Origin: Undaria pinnatifida
Lineage: Eukaryota > Sar > Phaeophyceae > Laminariales > Alariaceae
Assembly: GCA_012845835.1 (NCBI GenBank)
Contig: JABAKD010000011.1
Span: 1,644,001 to 1,708,000 of the forward strand
Length of the DNA: 64,000 bases
Reading direction: 5' to 3'
In this document: positions 1 to 11,400 of the stretch, piece after piece
Layout: the number at the start of each line of letters is the position of its first letter
How positions within the stretch are numbered: the stretch's first letter is position 1
The notes under the pieces: model-generated
The model's database searches: none
Told to the model about the DNA's origin: nothing
Seen by the model: the letters and a program-made list of their open reading frames with translations, nothing else
Made by a program: the position numbers and the translations under genes

Positions 1-169
1 GCCGAAACACGGAGCAACTGGTCAACACGAGGGAAGTTCTTGACGGTACCAAACCAATGACGAACGATGTGAGGATGGATATGTGGGGCAATGCGAGCGG
101 ATCCGACAGCAGACGTAAACAACTTGCTTTTTTTTTTGCGGATCTTCGCTTGCAATGTGGGTGGCATAA

Positions 170-1565
170 TAGCCCCGGGTTCTAGGGGATGATGGCTTCT
201 GCGCTGGAACATGCCCACACCAACTCTACGTTTCAAGATGCGGCCGTTTCCCCACAAGGGGCGGCCGCCGTCGAACACGTGCCTCTTGCCCCGCCGCGGG
301 GGGGTCCGGTTAGGTCTCTCCCTCGCGATTGTCGAATCGTTTCCGGTAGCGGCGGCTACGCCGGAAGCCGTTGTTTCGTGCGGTACTACGTAGACGACGG
401 CATTCTTGTCGAGGTTCAGTGGTGGCCGGACGGTCGTCGCTGTATGTGGGCTGTGCAGTCGTTGGCGTTGAACCAATTTTGCTTGTTGGGCGTACGTGGC
501 GCGTCCGACCCTCCTCTTTAGTCCGCCAGCAAAATCACTAACTGGGACACGCGCCTCAAAGTGCTGGGCTGGTTAGTGGACACAGAGGCGCTTACATTGA
601 CGTCGCCGCCACATAAGCGCCTCAAGCTGCGATTGCTTTTAGCGGAGTGGCCCCCGACTCGCACCTATGCTTCAGCGAAGCACGTGTCGCAGCTGGCGGG
701 TTTTCTCATGCACATCTCTTTTGCCGTTCGTCCGGGGTCTTTCTTCGTGCATCGTCAATTGGCTTCGGTTGGGATGCCGCGCATCGCAGCCGGTGATCAT
801 TTAGCTGGCCGAATGGCCAATCCGGGGCGGCGTGTTGCCCTTGGGCCCGAGTTCCATGCGGATCTCGAGTTCTGGCGGTGGTTTGTTGACAAAGGTGCTG
901 ACGTGCGCGACGGGGTGTTGTCGGCGCCGATGTATCATTTGCAGGAGCGCCCGGCACAACGAACGTTGTTCTCGGACGCGTCAATAGCCGCCGTCGGGGG
1001 GATGCTGTCTCGAAACCGGTGTTTACTGGTGCTATGATCTCACGGCCCAGGAACAGTCAAGGTTTTGCGGCTCGAGTAAGTCCGTCCGCGGCGTGGACGA
1101 CTCATCTATCAACGTACTTGAACTTTTGAGCATGGTTGTGTCGGCCTTTGTTTTAGTGTCTTCGTGTGCCCATCAACCGTCAGCGACGGGAGATTGTGTT
1201 TCGTTGTGAGGAGACAACATAGGCCGCCGTACATTGGGTGCGGCGGTGTCGGGAGGGGCTGGAACCGCGTTCCGATGCCCTTATGCGTCTCCTCGGCGTT
1301 CTCGAAGTGTCATCTGGATAGCATTTCGAGGCGACGCATGTGCGTGGTATCCACAACGCTGCCGCCGACGTTATCTTTCGCTGGGACCGCGGCTCCGTTC
1401 TTGATAATTTTCGCGCCGTTCGTTCCAACGTCCCGTGGCAGGTTCGGGAACAGGGGACCATCGGCATTTCTCTCTGTGCTTCCGTGTTGCCCTCGGACTC
1501 ATGCGACACGCCGTTGCGGCCTCGACTGAACGAGCTTATTTGGGGCAGTTTGGCCCACGGGTAGA
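170..1565 (+). pseudogene. DIRS-type reverse transcriptase/RNase H remnant
   Basis: Three frames together give a DIRS-type RT-RNase H region. The RT catalytic motif YYVDDG is at about 381-398, followed by the conserved stretch ending ASDPPL. A stop codon at 519-521 interrupts the frame, and the next open piece (561-1037) carries the thumb/connection motifs QLAGFLMHISFAVRPGSFF and MANPGRRVALGPEFH, then FSDAS, the start of RNase H with its first catalytic Asp. The frame then shifts near 1020. Further RNase H-like sequence (AHQPSATGDC, GIHNAAAD with the late catalytic Asp) continues in other frames to about 1565. At least one stop and two frameshifts mean this cannot encode a working polymerase. 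Confidence 0.8.
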
Positions 1566-1582
1566 CTTTCGGGTACGTTCTA

Positions 1583-2503
1583 GTGTTCCCGTCTTTTCTT
1601 GATCGCGGCATTGACGGTATGACCAACGTGCGGCATTTGTTTGAGTACGTAGCGTACGCGTTTGCCACCAAGAAACTGCGGTCGGCGACCACCGAAAGCC
1701 GTCTGTCGGCTATCAAGTTTTTTCATCGCATTTCGCGCGGTTTCATCGCGAGCGCCCTCAAAGGTGCGGCGCGCTCGCATGCCGAAGTGGGTAATCAGGC
1801 GACCGTGCGTCGGCCCGAGTCGTGGGCTATGTTGCTTGCTGGCGAAACTTTGATGCCTGCTTGGCGTAACAGGGGGCGCGTGTTGTTGCTTGCATTGTAT
1901 GCGTCGTTTCGTTTCTTGACCCGCGCGTCCGAAATGTTGGCGGAAACCCGGTCGCGTATCCACGAAACGTATTGTTTACGGCGGGCAGACGTGGCTTTCT
2001 TTCGCGGTCGGGCACAGTTAGGGGTGGTGCAATGGTCGAGAGCCGACCGCGTCGAGGTTCGATTTCGTGGGTCTAAGGGTGATCAGTTTCGGAAAGGGGC
2101 GGTTATTTCGCGCGTTCGGGCGTGTTCACCGAGGCCCGTGGGGGCCGGTGGCGGTGCTTTCGATCTTATGCTCGAGTTGATGCCTTGTTATTTGTTTTTG
2201 CCCTCGTCGGCTTCCCTGGTGGCGTATGGCAGTGGTGGTGGCAGATGGTCCATGTGGACGAAGCAACAAGCGACCGTAGCCCTGCGAGAAGTGGTTGCGT
2301 TGGCGGGGGTGCCGGCGGACGAGTACGCTTTGCACTCCCGCAGGATTGGAGGCGCATCGCACTTGTCAGCAGTGGATGCCTCCCCAGAGACGTTGCAACG
2401 GGAGGGCCGGTGGGCGTCTGATGCGTATAAGGCGTACGTTCGCAGCCACGGGAAGGATGCCAGCTGGGTAGCAAATGGAATGGCCCAAGGAGGGGATGGG
2501 TAA
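1583..2503 (+). CDS. tyrosine recombinase (phage-integrase family) of the DIRS-like element
   Basis: Open frame of about 306 codons with the catalytic set of tyrosine recombinases in order: Arg in RFLTRASEM (residue ~114), the beta-hairpin Lys in RGSKGDQ (~165), the His-x-x-Arg box LHSRRIGG (His251, Arg254), Trp in GRWASDAY (~277) and the nucleophilic Tyr in AYKAYVR (~285). In DIRS elements this enzyme joins circular cDNA to the genome without a target duplication. There is no ATG at the start; the first codon drawn here is GTG, so the true start probably lies upstream or is supplied by fusion to RNase H. The frame is uninterrupted although the RT upstream is broken. Confidence 0.75.
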   Translation: MFPSFLDRGIDGMTNVRHLFEYVAYAFATKKLRSATTESRLSAIKFFHRISRGFIASALKGAARSHAEVGNQATVRRPESWAMLLAGETLMPAWRNRGRVLLLALYASFRFLTRASEMLAETRSRIHETYCLRRADVAFFRGRAQLGVVQWSRADRVEVRFRGSKGDQFRKGAVISRVRACSPRPVGAGGGAFDLMLELMPCYLFLPSSASLVAYGSGGGRWSMWTKQQATVALREVVALAGVPADEYALHSRRIGGASHLSAVDASPETLQREGRWASDAYKAYVRSHGKDASWVANGMAQGGDG

Positions 2504-3446
2504 CGGGATCCAGCTGGGGCAGGGCACAGATTTGGGGCAAGTTAACCCCATTCCAAAGCTGGAGGGGTAGAAGTCGACGTAACTTCTTCAGCTAGTACGC
2601 AACCTTATTGTTTGTAACAGGCGGATAGAAATGAGGAGATGGATGGATCTTGACATGCGCATCCTGGATGAGTACAGCAAAAGGGGTTAGGGGGGAAACG
2701 CAATGCGTCCGTAAGCTGAGCCAAATGCCATCGTTGGAAGCTGGCGTCGAAAGCTCGACAATGCCAGTTGGGATGGAAGTTGACTCAGGGTTACGGACGA
2801 TAGCGTGGGGCTGCTGTTGGAGCAGCCCCGGGGGCCTGCCTCTCTCTCGCATTAATATGATTCAACTTCGAAAGCAAAATACAAAAAAAGATTATATGTC
2901 ACGTTTCGTGACATTTACACTCGAAACGACACAGACTTTTCGGCGTTTCCTGTGGACAGTCGCTCATCGTCCGCAGTACCTCGTGTTTCCTCGCAATCGG
3001 CATGCGTAGCAGGGTCTGCCATGCTCCATATGCGCACCCACCGGCCTTGGATATCCTCTCTCGGTGGCCATGGGGTGCAGAGTGCTCGTGCGTCTTGACC
3101 AGGCGTGTTTTCGTGTTTTCAAGAGGTGTGACATTTGTCAGGAATAATCGTGATTATGAATCGTTTTGACAAAATCTAGAAAAAAAAAATGTCATGATTC
3201 GCGGTTTTTTTGTCACACATCGTGAGGCATAAAAAAACAGGGTTCCTGGATTCCTGACAAAAATGTCAGGATTCCTGACGTATTTTGTTCGCTAGGAAAT
3301 AAGGCCCCTAAGAACTGTTGTTGTGACTGTCTTCCCGTTGACCGTTGACCGGTGTACAGATATTTTTACCAGGCGAGGAAAAAAGATATATATCTATCTG
3401 GTATGCGGCAGAACACACTCGCATTCTCAATATATATGGAGAATTC
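2504..3446. other. intergenic, no gene recognised; AT-rich stretch with repeated TCAGGATTCC and TGTCA words
   Basis: No supported coding frame. From about 3117 to 3290 short words recur in both orientations (TTCGTGACA-like and GACAAAATGTCAGGATTCC-like), giving several possible hairpins. Related sequence with TCGTGAATCGTGACA recurs at 36390-36540, so this is probably a dispersed AT-rich repeat. Confidence 0.4.
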
Positions 3447-3844
3447 TGTTATACCTGGTAAGGCTTAGTTTGGCTAAGCTATTGGTTAACCTTTTTTTGC
3501 AAGTTGTTAATCGGACTATTAGCCTACTAATACCTTAACAAATGGCGTCGTCGGCAGGACCGTGGGTTTTTTGGGTCGTGGGTTCGAATCCCGCCATCCA
3601 CCTCGAGAATAAACGTTTTCAGACGTTCCCCATGTCGAACTTGAAAAATATTCTCCCCGGTATACCCAGGAAATGAAACGGCTTGGATTATTGACATGTC
3701 CGCCCGAATATCCGGCCGACCTGGTATCCCGCCGTTTCAGGGGGAAAGAGTGTTATGAGGCTTAGTTTGGGTAAGTTATTGATTAACTTTTTGCAAGTGG
3801 TCAAACGGACTAATACCCCACTAGTCTAGTCTAATACCTTAACA
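3447..3844 (+). mobile_element. TRIM-type mini LTR retrotransposon, copy 1 (intact, TSD ATTC)
   Basis: Two 94-bp direct repeats, 3447-3540 and 3751-3844, begin TGTTA and end TAACA. They flank a 210-bp internal part with no coding capacity. A TGG-initial primer-binding-site candidate lies two bases after the left LTR (3543), and a purine tract AGGGGGAAAGAG ends directly at the right LTR (3739-3750). The 4-bp sequence ATTC is present on both sides (3443-3446, 3845-3848) as a target duplication. Size and lack of genes match terminal-repeat retrotransposons in miniature, which move using proteins of autonomous LTR elements. Confidence 0.85.
3543..3601 (+). other. tRNA-like segment inside TRIM copy 1
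   Basis: TGGCGTCGTCGG (3543-3554) resembles a pol III A box and GGTTCGAATCC (3581-3591) is a perfect B box. The B box sits in a T-arm-like hairpin (3578-3594) with a 5-bp stem including one G-T pair and a 7-base loop. There is no matching 5' acceptor strand, so it is not a complete tRNA. The A-box-like sequence coincides with the presumed primer-binding site. Confidence 0.6.
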
Positions 3845-4552
3845 ATTCCTCCAATCAGCTTTCAACGGAGAACAGACGCCACGTCAACCAACAAACAGCG
3901 AGGCTGGGTTAGAAATCGTATAGCTTACCACACACAAAAGCAGAGTGATTCCGGCATGCAGCCCCCCTTCATGTCCAGTTTTGAGACTTTCGGGCTGTGA
4001 TCGAGCATAGGATAGGTGACGTTTGTTTGCAGTTTGAGGTGTGAGAGAACAGCGGCTGTAGCGGACGAGCTTCTACTGCTGTAATAGTCAGGTGTATCCT
4101 AGCCTTGCTTGCTGCCCGAAGATCACCTTATTATCCACAGCTACTGCTGCTACTACGATCTGCATTCATTCTTCTGGTTACACACTGACAGACAGGTGAG
4201 AATGAAAACGTTTGGTTTGTTCTCTCCTCGGAGTGAACAGCCACAAAGACACGCTTACCAGGTACCTGGTAAACTCTAGCGAAACGGCTGCTACTGCCGT
4301 GGATCAACCGTGGTGCACGCTGCCTACTACATTGATTGGATTCGTGTACTACTAGACTAGACTATATGTCTAGGCTGCTGCTGCTGCTTCAGGCAAGGAG
4401 CGTCGTTCAACAAAAGAAAGCGGAGTACAAAAAGTATGCTACGAACCCCCGGGTAGATATTTCTGATTTTTTTGGAAACAAGGGGTTTTAAAGCCCTTTC
4501 TTTCCCGTCGACTAGCATCGAATGGCGCCTACCCACGCTGCTATTAACAGTA

Positions 4553-4643
4553 GTCCGATCTGCGTGGGATGTGAACTCCAGGACCAACTCTATCAATAGC
4601 GGCATTCGAGGGGAACCGCTAGACCACCGTGGCGACCGGCTAT
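4553..4643 (-). repeat. tRNA-derived SINE-like head
   Basis: On the minus strand TGGTCTAGCGGTT matches a tRNA D-arm/A box, and about 40 bases later GGAGTTCACATCCC resembles a B box/T-arm with one stem mismatch. The preceding CCGGTCGCCACGGTGG is shared, with one base changed, with the copy at 45640-45716. No intact cloverleaf can be drawn, so a SINE head or tRNA pseudogene is more likely than a functional tRNA. Confidence 0.5.
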
Positions 4644-5156
4644 TTTGCCGTACGTCTGTTGCAGCTGCTGCTGTCGTTTACACGTCTTCATAGTAACACC
4701 TGGTTTCCAAGTATCTCCGAGACGATTTTTTTGTACGACCAGGGTACTCCTACTTTTTTTCCTATTATTAGCAAGGTGCTACTTTTTTCGTAGACCTTTG
4801 TTCGGCCAGTTGCATGTTTGACCAGTTGTTTTTGACCTGCTTTGCTGCTTTTATTTGCTGTGATATTGAGAGCCAAAATTATTTTCGAAAGATATTTTAC
4901 CCGCCCGATCTTCTTTCTTTTATACCATTGATTGAAAGTATAGACTAGTCTATACACCCATCGTACACACAACAACTAACTGTTGCCGTAGCGGAACCAG
5001 CACGCATTCGATGTCGTCTGGAAAACTTTGCCCTGTTTTTCTTTTGTTTTTGTACGCGTACACTGCGTACACTCGAGAAGTAGGAGAGAAGTACGCTCTG
5101 CACTCTGCCCTCTGACCTCCTGCCAGGTACTCTGCTGTGTGCTGAAGACGAAGGAC

Positions 5157-5191
5157 AGCAGCAGCAGCAGCAGCAGCAGTAGCAGCAGCAG
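5157..5191 (+). repeat. CAG microsatellite in the presumed 5' leader
   Basis: About eleven CAG/TAG-type triplets lie some 15 bases upstream of the proposed ATG of the coiled-coil gene. Further CAG or CTG arrays lie at 5277-5296 and 5449-5489 within intron 1. Confidence 0.8.
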
Positions 5192-5205
5192 GTTTACGGG
5201 TCATC

Positions 5206-5250
5206 ATGGTTGCACCGGGCGAGGATGGATCCATTGCATCCGAGCTCGGG
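5206..5250 (+). CDS. coiled-coil gene, exon 1 with start codon
   Basis: Encodes MVAPGEDGSIASELG. The ATG has A at -3 and G at +4, a strong initiation context. The donor GGG|GTAAGC is in phase 0, which fits the next exon. The upstream frame is a CAG-derived poly-Ala run, so initiation at this ATG is preferred. A frame on the opposite strand also crosses this region, so confidence is moderate. Confidence 0.55.
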
Positions 5251-5451
5251 GTAAGCTAATGTTCGCTTTGGCGACGCAGCAGCAGCAGCAGCAGCACGAA
5301 TATGGTATAATGGCAGCAGAAATACGACGTTTTGGGTTGGGTGCTGCACATCGAATGAAATGAATGCTCTCAAGCAAACAACTTCCAGACAACAACTGAG
5401 AAATGCGTACGAACACCTCCACTGCGCAGAATACCGCATTTCTGTTGCTGC

Positions 5452-5482
<31 letters not shown>

Positions 5483-8400
5483 GCTTGTTCTTGGATTGCC
5501 GCTATATGCGCATCGTCTCTGAACTGCTGGGGCTCTCATATTAAGCTCTGTAGTTCCAAGGGGGGTCGCCGACCTACATCCTTAATGAGGACACACACCC
5601 AGGAATGCGCGCGATCGGAGTATCACACAAACAGCTTGCAAATATGAGTTTCGACGAAATCTTCGATCTCATAGCTGTCGGAGTGTATTTTTATTTGAGA
5701 AACATAGCTCTCCTACGTGTACTACTGTTGCTTGTCGGTACCACAATGGTCTGCAGATATGCGTCTCTGCGATTTGTGTCCTCCCTTATGCGGCTCGTGG
5801 TATCTGCCGTCGGATTATTGTGTGCTTTGTTTGCTGCCGGCGACGCGGGCCCACTCTGCCATTCCATGTGTCATAGCGGCGCGCGGCACGAGAGCCAACG
5901 CATTGGAACCAGCGCCCTATCTTGCAAGGGTGCAATCTAATCAGATCTATGAATACACCCAGGTACCTCGTACCTCTCAGTGCTCACGTTGCAGAGCTGA
6001 GTAGTATTGCAACATCGCAACATCACACATCACGCCCTTTTCGCTGTGCCGTATATTATTGACACAGGACAGCAAAGAAGAGATCGAAGAGATCGAGGAG
6101 CATTACTCCGAGTACAGCCTCGAATTCGACGACGACAACGAAGCAAACAGAGAAAACTCCCTTGATCGCAGCATTAGAAACAACAACAACAACAACAACA
6201 ACAACGCCAGCAGCAACAACTACAACAACAACGCCAGCAGCAGCAACAACGACAACAGCAGCAGCAGTACCCAGAGGCAACAACAACAACAACAACAACA
6301 ACAAGGATCCGCTGCAGCAGCTTCCGAAGCGAATGCGGGCAAAGAGCAAGGAAGCGACGAACAACCTTCACCCCCCCAAGGTCCACAACCTGCGAGACAG
6401 AGAAGGTGGGGACGCGATCTTCTTGTCGTCTTCTTCTTGTGTTGGCGTCACGTTTGAACCGTTCTTTCCATCATGAGTACCCAGTGGCACCAGTACGCCC
6501 AGCGCTCGCCCTGATTCTTCGTCCTAAAAAGAGACACGTGCTCCGAATTATTAGCCTATGTAGTCATAGACTGTGAAGCATCAGAGATAACCTAGGTGAT
6601 CACAACCGAATCGAGTAAAACCACCAGATACCAGGTACCAATGCACCCATCCAAGCAATCAATAGTAGTTTGCACCCTGGTGCACGTGTACCGCCTCGAG
6701 AGAGGGATTCCGGGGTGATCTGGTGTTATCCTGCTTGATACCCCCGCCCCAGGGGGTGGTGAAAACAAAAAAATGACTAGTCTAGTCTACGTGCTTAACC
6801 CCTTTAGAGTCACCACAAAATCGCCCCACACGAATTTCAAGTAATTTCCCCCCAACAGCGGGTTTCCAGCTGTATAAATAGTCTAGGCGTAAGGCATACT
6901 ATTGCTATCAGTAATTTTCATAGACTCTTGCTGCGATGTTGTACTGTATATTGTTGGATTGCAAGTATAGACTATTGTGTATCGACCTGATGATAATAAT
7001 TCCGAAGTATGGATGCTGCTGTTTCTTATTGCACGAGAACAAACTATTTCCAGACACCAGACACGCGTCGTGCTGCTCACAGCAGAGTAAAATACGAAAT
7101 AAATGCGGGCAGCTCTATTATTAGAAGAGTACATGGCGTCAGGCATAGTGATGATACTACATTTTTGGCTGGATACGTGGATACCAGGTCCCCTTCCCCT
7201 AGACAACACCGCCTCATTACACACACGTTCAAGGCCACCAGAGGTCCTCCAGATTCCGTTCCGCGCTGACCCGAGGTACCGCCCCCGCTCGGTGTACACG
7301 TTCTCCACACCATAACCAAGAGAGAACTTAACATTAAAAGGGGCCCAGCCCTGCAGATACACTATTGTTAATACTACCTGCAGTTCGCGCCAAGAACAGT
7401 GTTCGGACGGAAAAATTCTTGGAAAATTCCACTCCTTTTTTGTTGGGTCAGGAGGAAAAAGTAGATAATATGGTCCACAGCACTTTTGAAATCGCGGTCT
7501 GCAGTTAGTATGGAAAATTCTTGGTACGTAAGTAAGCGGCGCAGCCGCTTTTTTTTTCTGGACAGTTTTTGACGCCTGTTCTTCTGGATAACAGTCTGAG
7601 GTCGGGATTCCGGTTAGGGTCGGGGTCAAGGTTAGGAGGTTAAACTTACGGCTGCGGTTAGCGCTAAGGTTAGGGACTGGGTTGGGTTTACACCCGTACC
7701 TTATCTTCCCAGCGATAAGTTTTTTTCCTAGCCCCGGGCTAAAATGCGTTTATTTCTGGTCAGTTTTTGGGGCTGGTTTACGCTGCGGGTTTAGGGTCGG
7801 GGTTATTAGGCGTATAGGGTTAGAGTTTGAGATAGGGTTAGGTTTAGGGATATAGGGGTTAAGGTTGGGTCTACGCCCGTACCTTAATCCCACCAGGAAG
7901 CTCTTGCCAGCCGGAATAATCGTACAAATAGTTAGCAGCTCGAACCCTGCACGACCCGTCCCAGCACGTTGTCGTAAGGATTCTCAGTTCGTTTTACCAA
8001 AATAGTGTATCCGGACAGAATTTTCTCCGGAACGTTCTACTCGCTCGGGATGTGGCCATAGAACATCCGTCCGGACGCCGGATACGTTGCTTGTTGCGGC
8101 TCGGGTATACGACGAGAATCACCCGTGGGCGGGCATTCCTGCTGCAGCACCGCGCCTGCATCCCGCTCGCTCCCTGCCCTGCGACCCGTGGGGGCTGTTC
8201 TCCGTGCCTATTTGCCATCTCACAGACAGGAAACCTTTAATATCTTTGGGACTTGAAGGGGGGAAAGTCCATAAAAAGTGACAAGTAGATGTGGTTGTTG
8301 CTTGGTCCTCGAAACGCAGCGGGTTTTCCTCGTGGTGTGGGGCAGTGCTGGCTGGGGTGGCGGAGTTACCGGCAGACAGTCCAATAGATCATGTATTTAC

Positions 8401-11400
8401 CAGGGTGTATGTTTACACTGCTCTTCTCGAGCATCCATGTAGACATCAGAAAGGTCAAAAGTCAAGAAGGGAAGTGCGGGTGCGGCGCCATCACAACGCT
8501 AACCCCGACATCTCAATACCCCGCTGCGAGGTAGCCAACCTACTGTTGGAACTCCCTAGCATCAACAAACCGTTGTCATGGCCGCATCCTGGTATAAGCG
8601 TAATCAACGGCGGTCCTGCATGGTGTGAGCGCGCGGTACAAGTAGCACGATGCAGCGCCCGTGTCACGCAACCCCTTCCGATTGAGCTCGGGTACTCCAC
8701 CCACCGCTGTGTCCTGCTTCAGCGGCCTGGGCTGCTTGTGCCTGGTATGACCGAGACGCTCACAATCTTCGTTTTTTTTTCGACGCTTTTCCAACTTGAA
8801 ATCAGTCTTGTCGGGGATAATAAATTTGACCTTTCTCCACCTGAAAACACTGACCCCACGCTTCGTAGTGCCAAGCAGGTAGTCCCCCGAAGAAACAAAC
8901 ACGGGTGCACTTCTGAAGCAAATTTTATCTCACACTAATCCTATGCTGTCCTCCCCTGCCCCCCCCCCGCAAGAAAAACATGGGTGCATTTCCAATGCAA
9001 AAATCTTCTTGTCTCGCACTGAGTCCGAGTAGTTTCCCCCGCCCACGAAAACATGGTTGCTCTTTCAAATGCAAAATTAATTTATTCCACGCGAACTTTA
9101 ACTGGTTTGCCCCGAAAAGCATGACGTTTATCTCACAGTACGCTAGTTCTAAGCAGTCAGTCTAGTACCGTGAAACGTGAAACGTGAGTGCACTTTTCCA
9201 ACTGCAACACTTTGCCCACACAAAATTTCGAGTAGTTAGGGCTAAGGCTGGGGTCAGGGTTTGGGCCAGGTTCCGGGTTAGGGTTAGAGGTGGGGCTTAG
9301 GGTTAGACTGTCACCCAAAAAATGCGTGGGATGATATCGTCAAGGAGTTAATCCAGGGATACCATTCGTTGCCCTTGCCCACCACACATAAAGCCCCCCA
9401 GCAGCAGATTCGAGCAGAAGCAGCTACGGGGGACCCGCTAACACCATTCCTAGAAGATCAACGCCACCAATAACGCAGCAAAGCCGAGGCGGTGCAAACA
9501 TCAGGGGCGGATCAACGCCACCGACAAGTCCTCAAGCAAACAGAGATGATTCGGGCGGAATTCGTGGGCCCCCAGTCGTTTACTCAACTGGTGGATCACC
9601 GCCACCAGCAACAACCCCGCAGCACCAAGGCGATATTGACATCGCTGCAAAAGCGACGCCACAAAGAGCAACTCTGGAGCACCGAGCTGGCTTGGGTTCG
9701 GGTGGGGGGTTACTCCTAGACCAGCGGGGACGTCGACAGTCCAAGTCTCTGTTGTCTTTGGGGCGAAAGGAACCTGCACCTTGGGGGGTGGAAGACGGGG
9801 CTGGAGAGCGAGACGGGCGCCAGGATAACGCCTTGCCCGCGCAGGTGCGTCAAAACCTTTCTTACTGCAGTGTACACACATGCGTCAGTGTCTATCTCCA
9901 ACTCCAAGTGATTTCAACTCTCGTCTAAATTTATGGAAGTACCTCGCATGAAGACATACGTAGGGGGGATGCGACAAGTATTTGCTAACCCTGTTCGTAC
10001 TACGACACTGTACAAAAAACGTGTATTTAACTTAGCTCCAAGTGATCTGTCCGCGAAACGAGCGTGCTCTCCGAAACAGGTTGCTACCGAACGGAACCTA
10101 TTTTCACGAACCCCGCAGCTTACGCGGGGCTTGTTGGTTGACACCAGTAGTACCAGCCTGTCCGGAAACACGATATTCATCGGAAAACGCATACGTGGTG
10201 AGCCATCCCACGCTATATCGGGGTGCAGCATATTCTAAGAAACTTCTGAGCTCCTAACATGAGGATATCCATCATCCATCACCACCCGAAACATGCCTTC
10301 GAAGGCGTTCGTTCGCGCAATCCGACCAACACCTCTATGCGTTGCTATTAATTAGTACTAATACTATAAATAGTATTAATAGCAGTCATAAAACAAAACT
10401 TATTCGTAAAAATGATCGGACTAACCGGTAGTTCCCAAACTTCAGGAGCTCAACCGGCCGGAAACACCGTTATGGCCCAAAAGGCTGCGACCCGTACCGT
10501 GGGAAGAAGAGTGAATCTGGTACAACAGTTTTTGTCTTTTTCAGTCAGATTCTGGGTGAGGTAGGTGTACAGGTCCTGGTGTTTTCAATCTGATAAAAAA
10601 TTGTGGTACCCCCCCCCCCCGCGCGCCCCCGCCCTCCTGCCATAGCACTTTTCGTCCGAAATGTTTTTTCTGAGTGACGTGGCTCCTTAACCCAAAATTG
10701 TCGGAAAAAAAATAAATAATAGGCCAATTTTTTTTTGCGTGATTTCTCGTTGTATACCTAGGCCATGGGGTTTTTCATCCGGGATCGACGCGGTTTTATT
10801 TTTTTCAGAATCATATATGTTTTTTGGGTTGACAAGGACATTTCCTTAGGCTCTTAAAAGCGAGGAGCCTCCGAAAAAATGTGGTGCACTTCTATCGTAG
10901 CACGGGTCGGCTAAACCCCCCTTTGGGGACTTGTAAGAGAAACCAAATCGTCAAAAAGAACAGGGCGATATAATCTACCGATTACAGCGATGGCCGCACG
11001 AAGCAACGCGGGCTGCTAGCTAGCTAGGGTGGAAGAAGGGGGTCAGGGGCGCAACTTACTGGCCAGAATCGACGGCATGCGCGCTGCACGATTGATACTC
11101 GTACCGCTGCCCGCCTTTCCTATTCATCTGTTGACAGATGGTTGACATATAGTTCGCGGTAGAGATGCACCAACCATTGGTTTTTGCCTTCTGAGGGTGG
11201 TTGCTTGAGGAGCTCCTTACTCTACCCGAAAAAAAAATGTTTTAAGCGAAACTGAAAGTACAATCCGACCAAATAAAACCCCTGGCCCAGGCGGTATACC
11301 AAAACCATCCTTTTTTAAATATAAATCAGGATGACACACATCCCAACGATTTTTCTTAGTAGGTTAACGAGCCTCGTCACCCAGATTTTTTTTTTTTTTG

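Larger units (their letters stand above)
1..2503 (+). mobile_element. DIRS-like tyrosine-recombinase retrotransposon, 5' truncated by the window
   Basis: Reverse transcriptase, RNase H and a tyrosine recombinase follow one another on the plus strand, the gene order of DIRS-group elements, which lack a DDE integrase. The reverse transcriptase begins before the window and is broken; the recombinase frame is open. No terminal or split direct repeats could be delimited: the left end lies outside the window and no clear right terminus was found between 2504 and 3100. It is a single element upstream of the long coiled-coil gene and in the same orientation. Confidence 0.8.
3845..5205. other. upstream region of the coiled-coil gene
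   Basis: No supported exon. It contains an 18-bp perfect palindrome TTACCAGGTACCTGGTAA (4255-4272), a tRNA-derived SINE head on the minus strand (4553-4643), and a CAG-type array (about 5157-5191) just before the proposed start codon. The promoter was not located; no convincing TATA box can be assigned. Confidence 0.4.

Noticed and set aside
3543-3604. A functional tRNA gene inside the TRIM
   Set aside because: No 5' acceptor strand or proper anticodon arm; the sequence repeats only with the TRIM.
8291-8938. 215-codon plus-strand frame in intron 2
   Set aside because: Starts at GTG, not ATG, and has no domain, no good splice borders and ordinary intron composition; part of it is repeat.
9501-9881. 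126-codon minus-strand frame over exon 3
   Set aside because: Possible, but the plus frame matches the phases of exons 2 and 4 and has the low-complexity composition expected of a linker; kept only as a caution.
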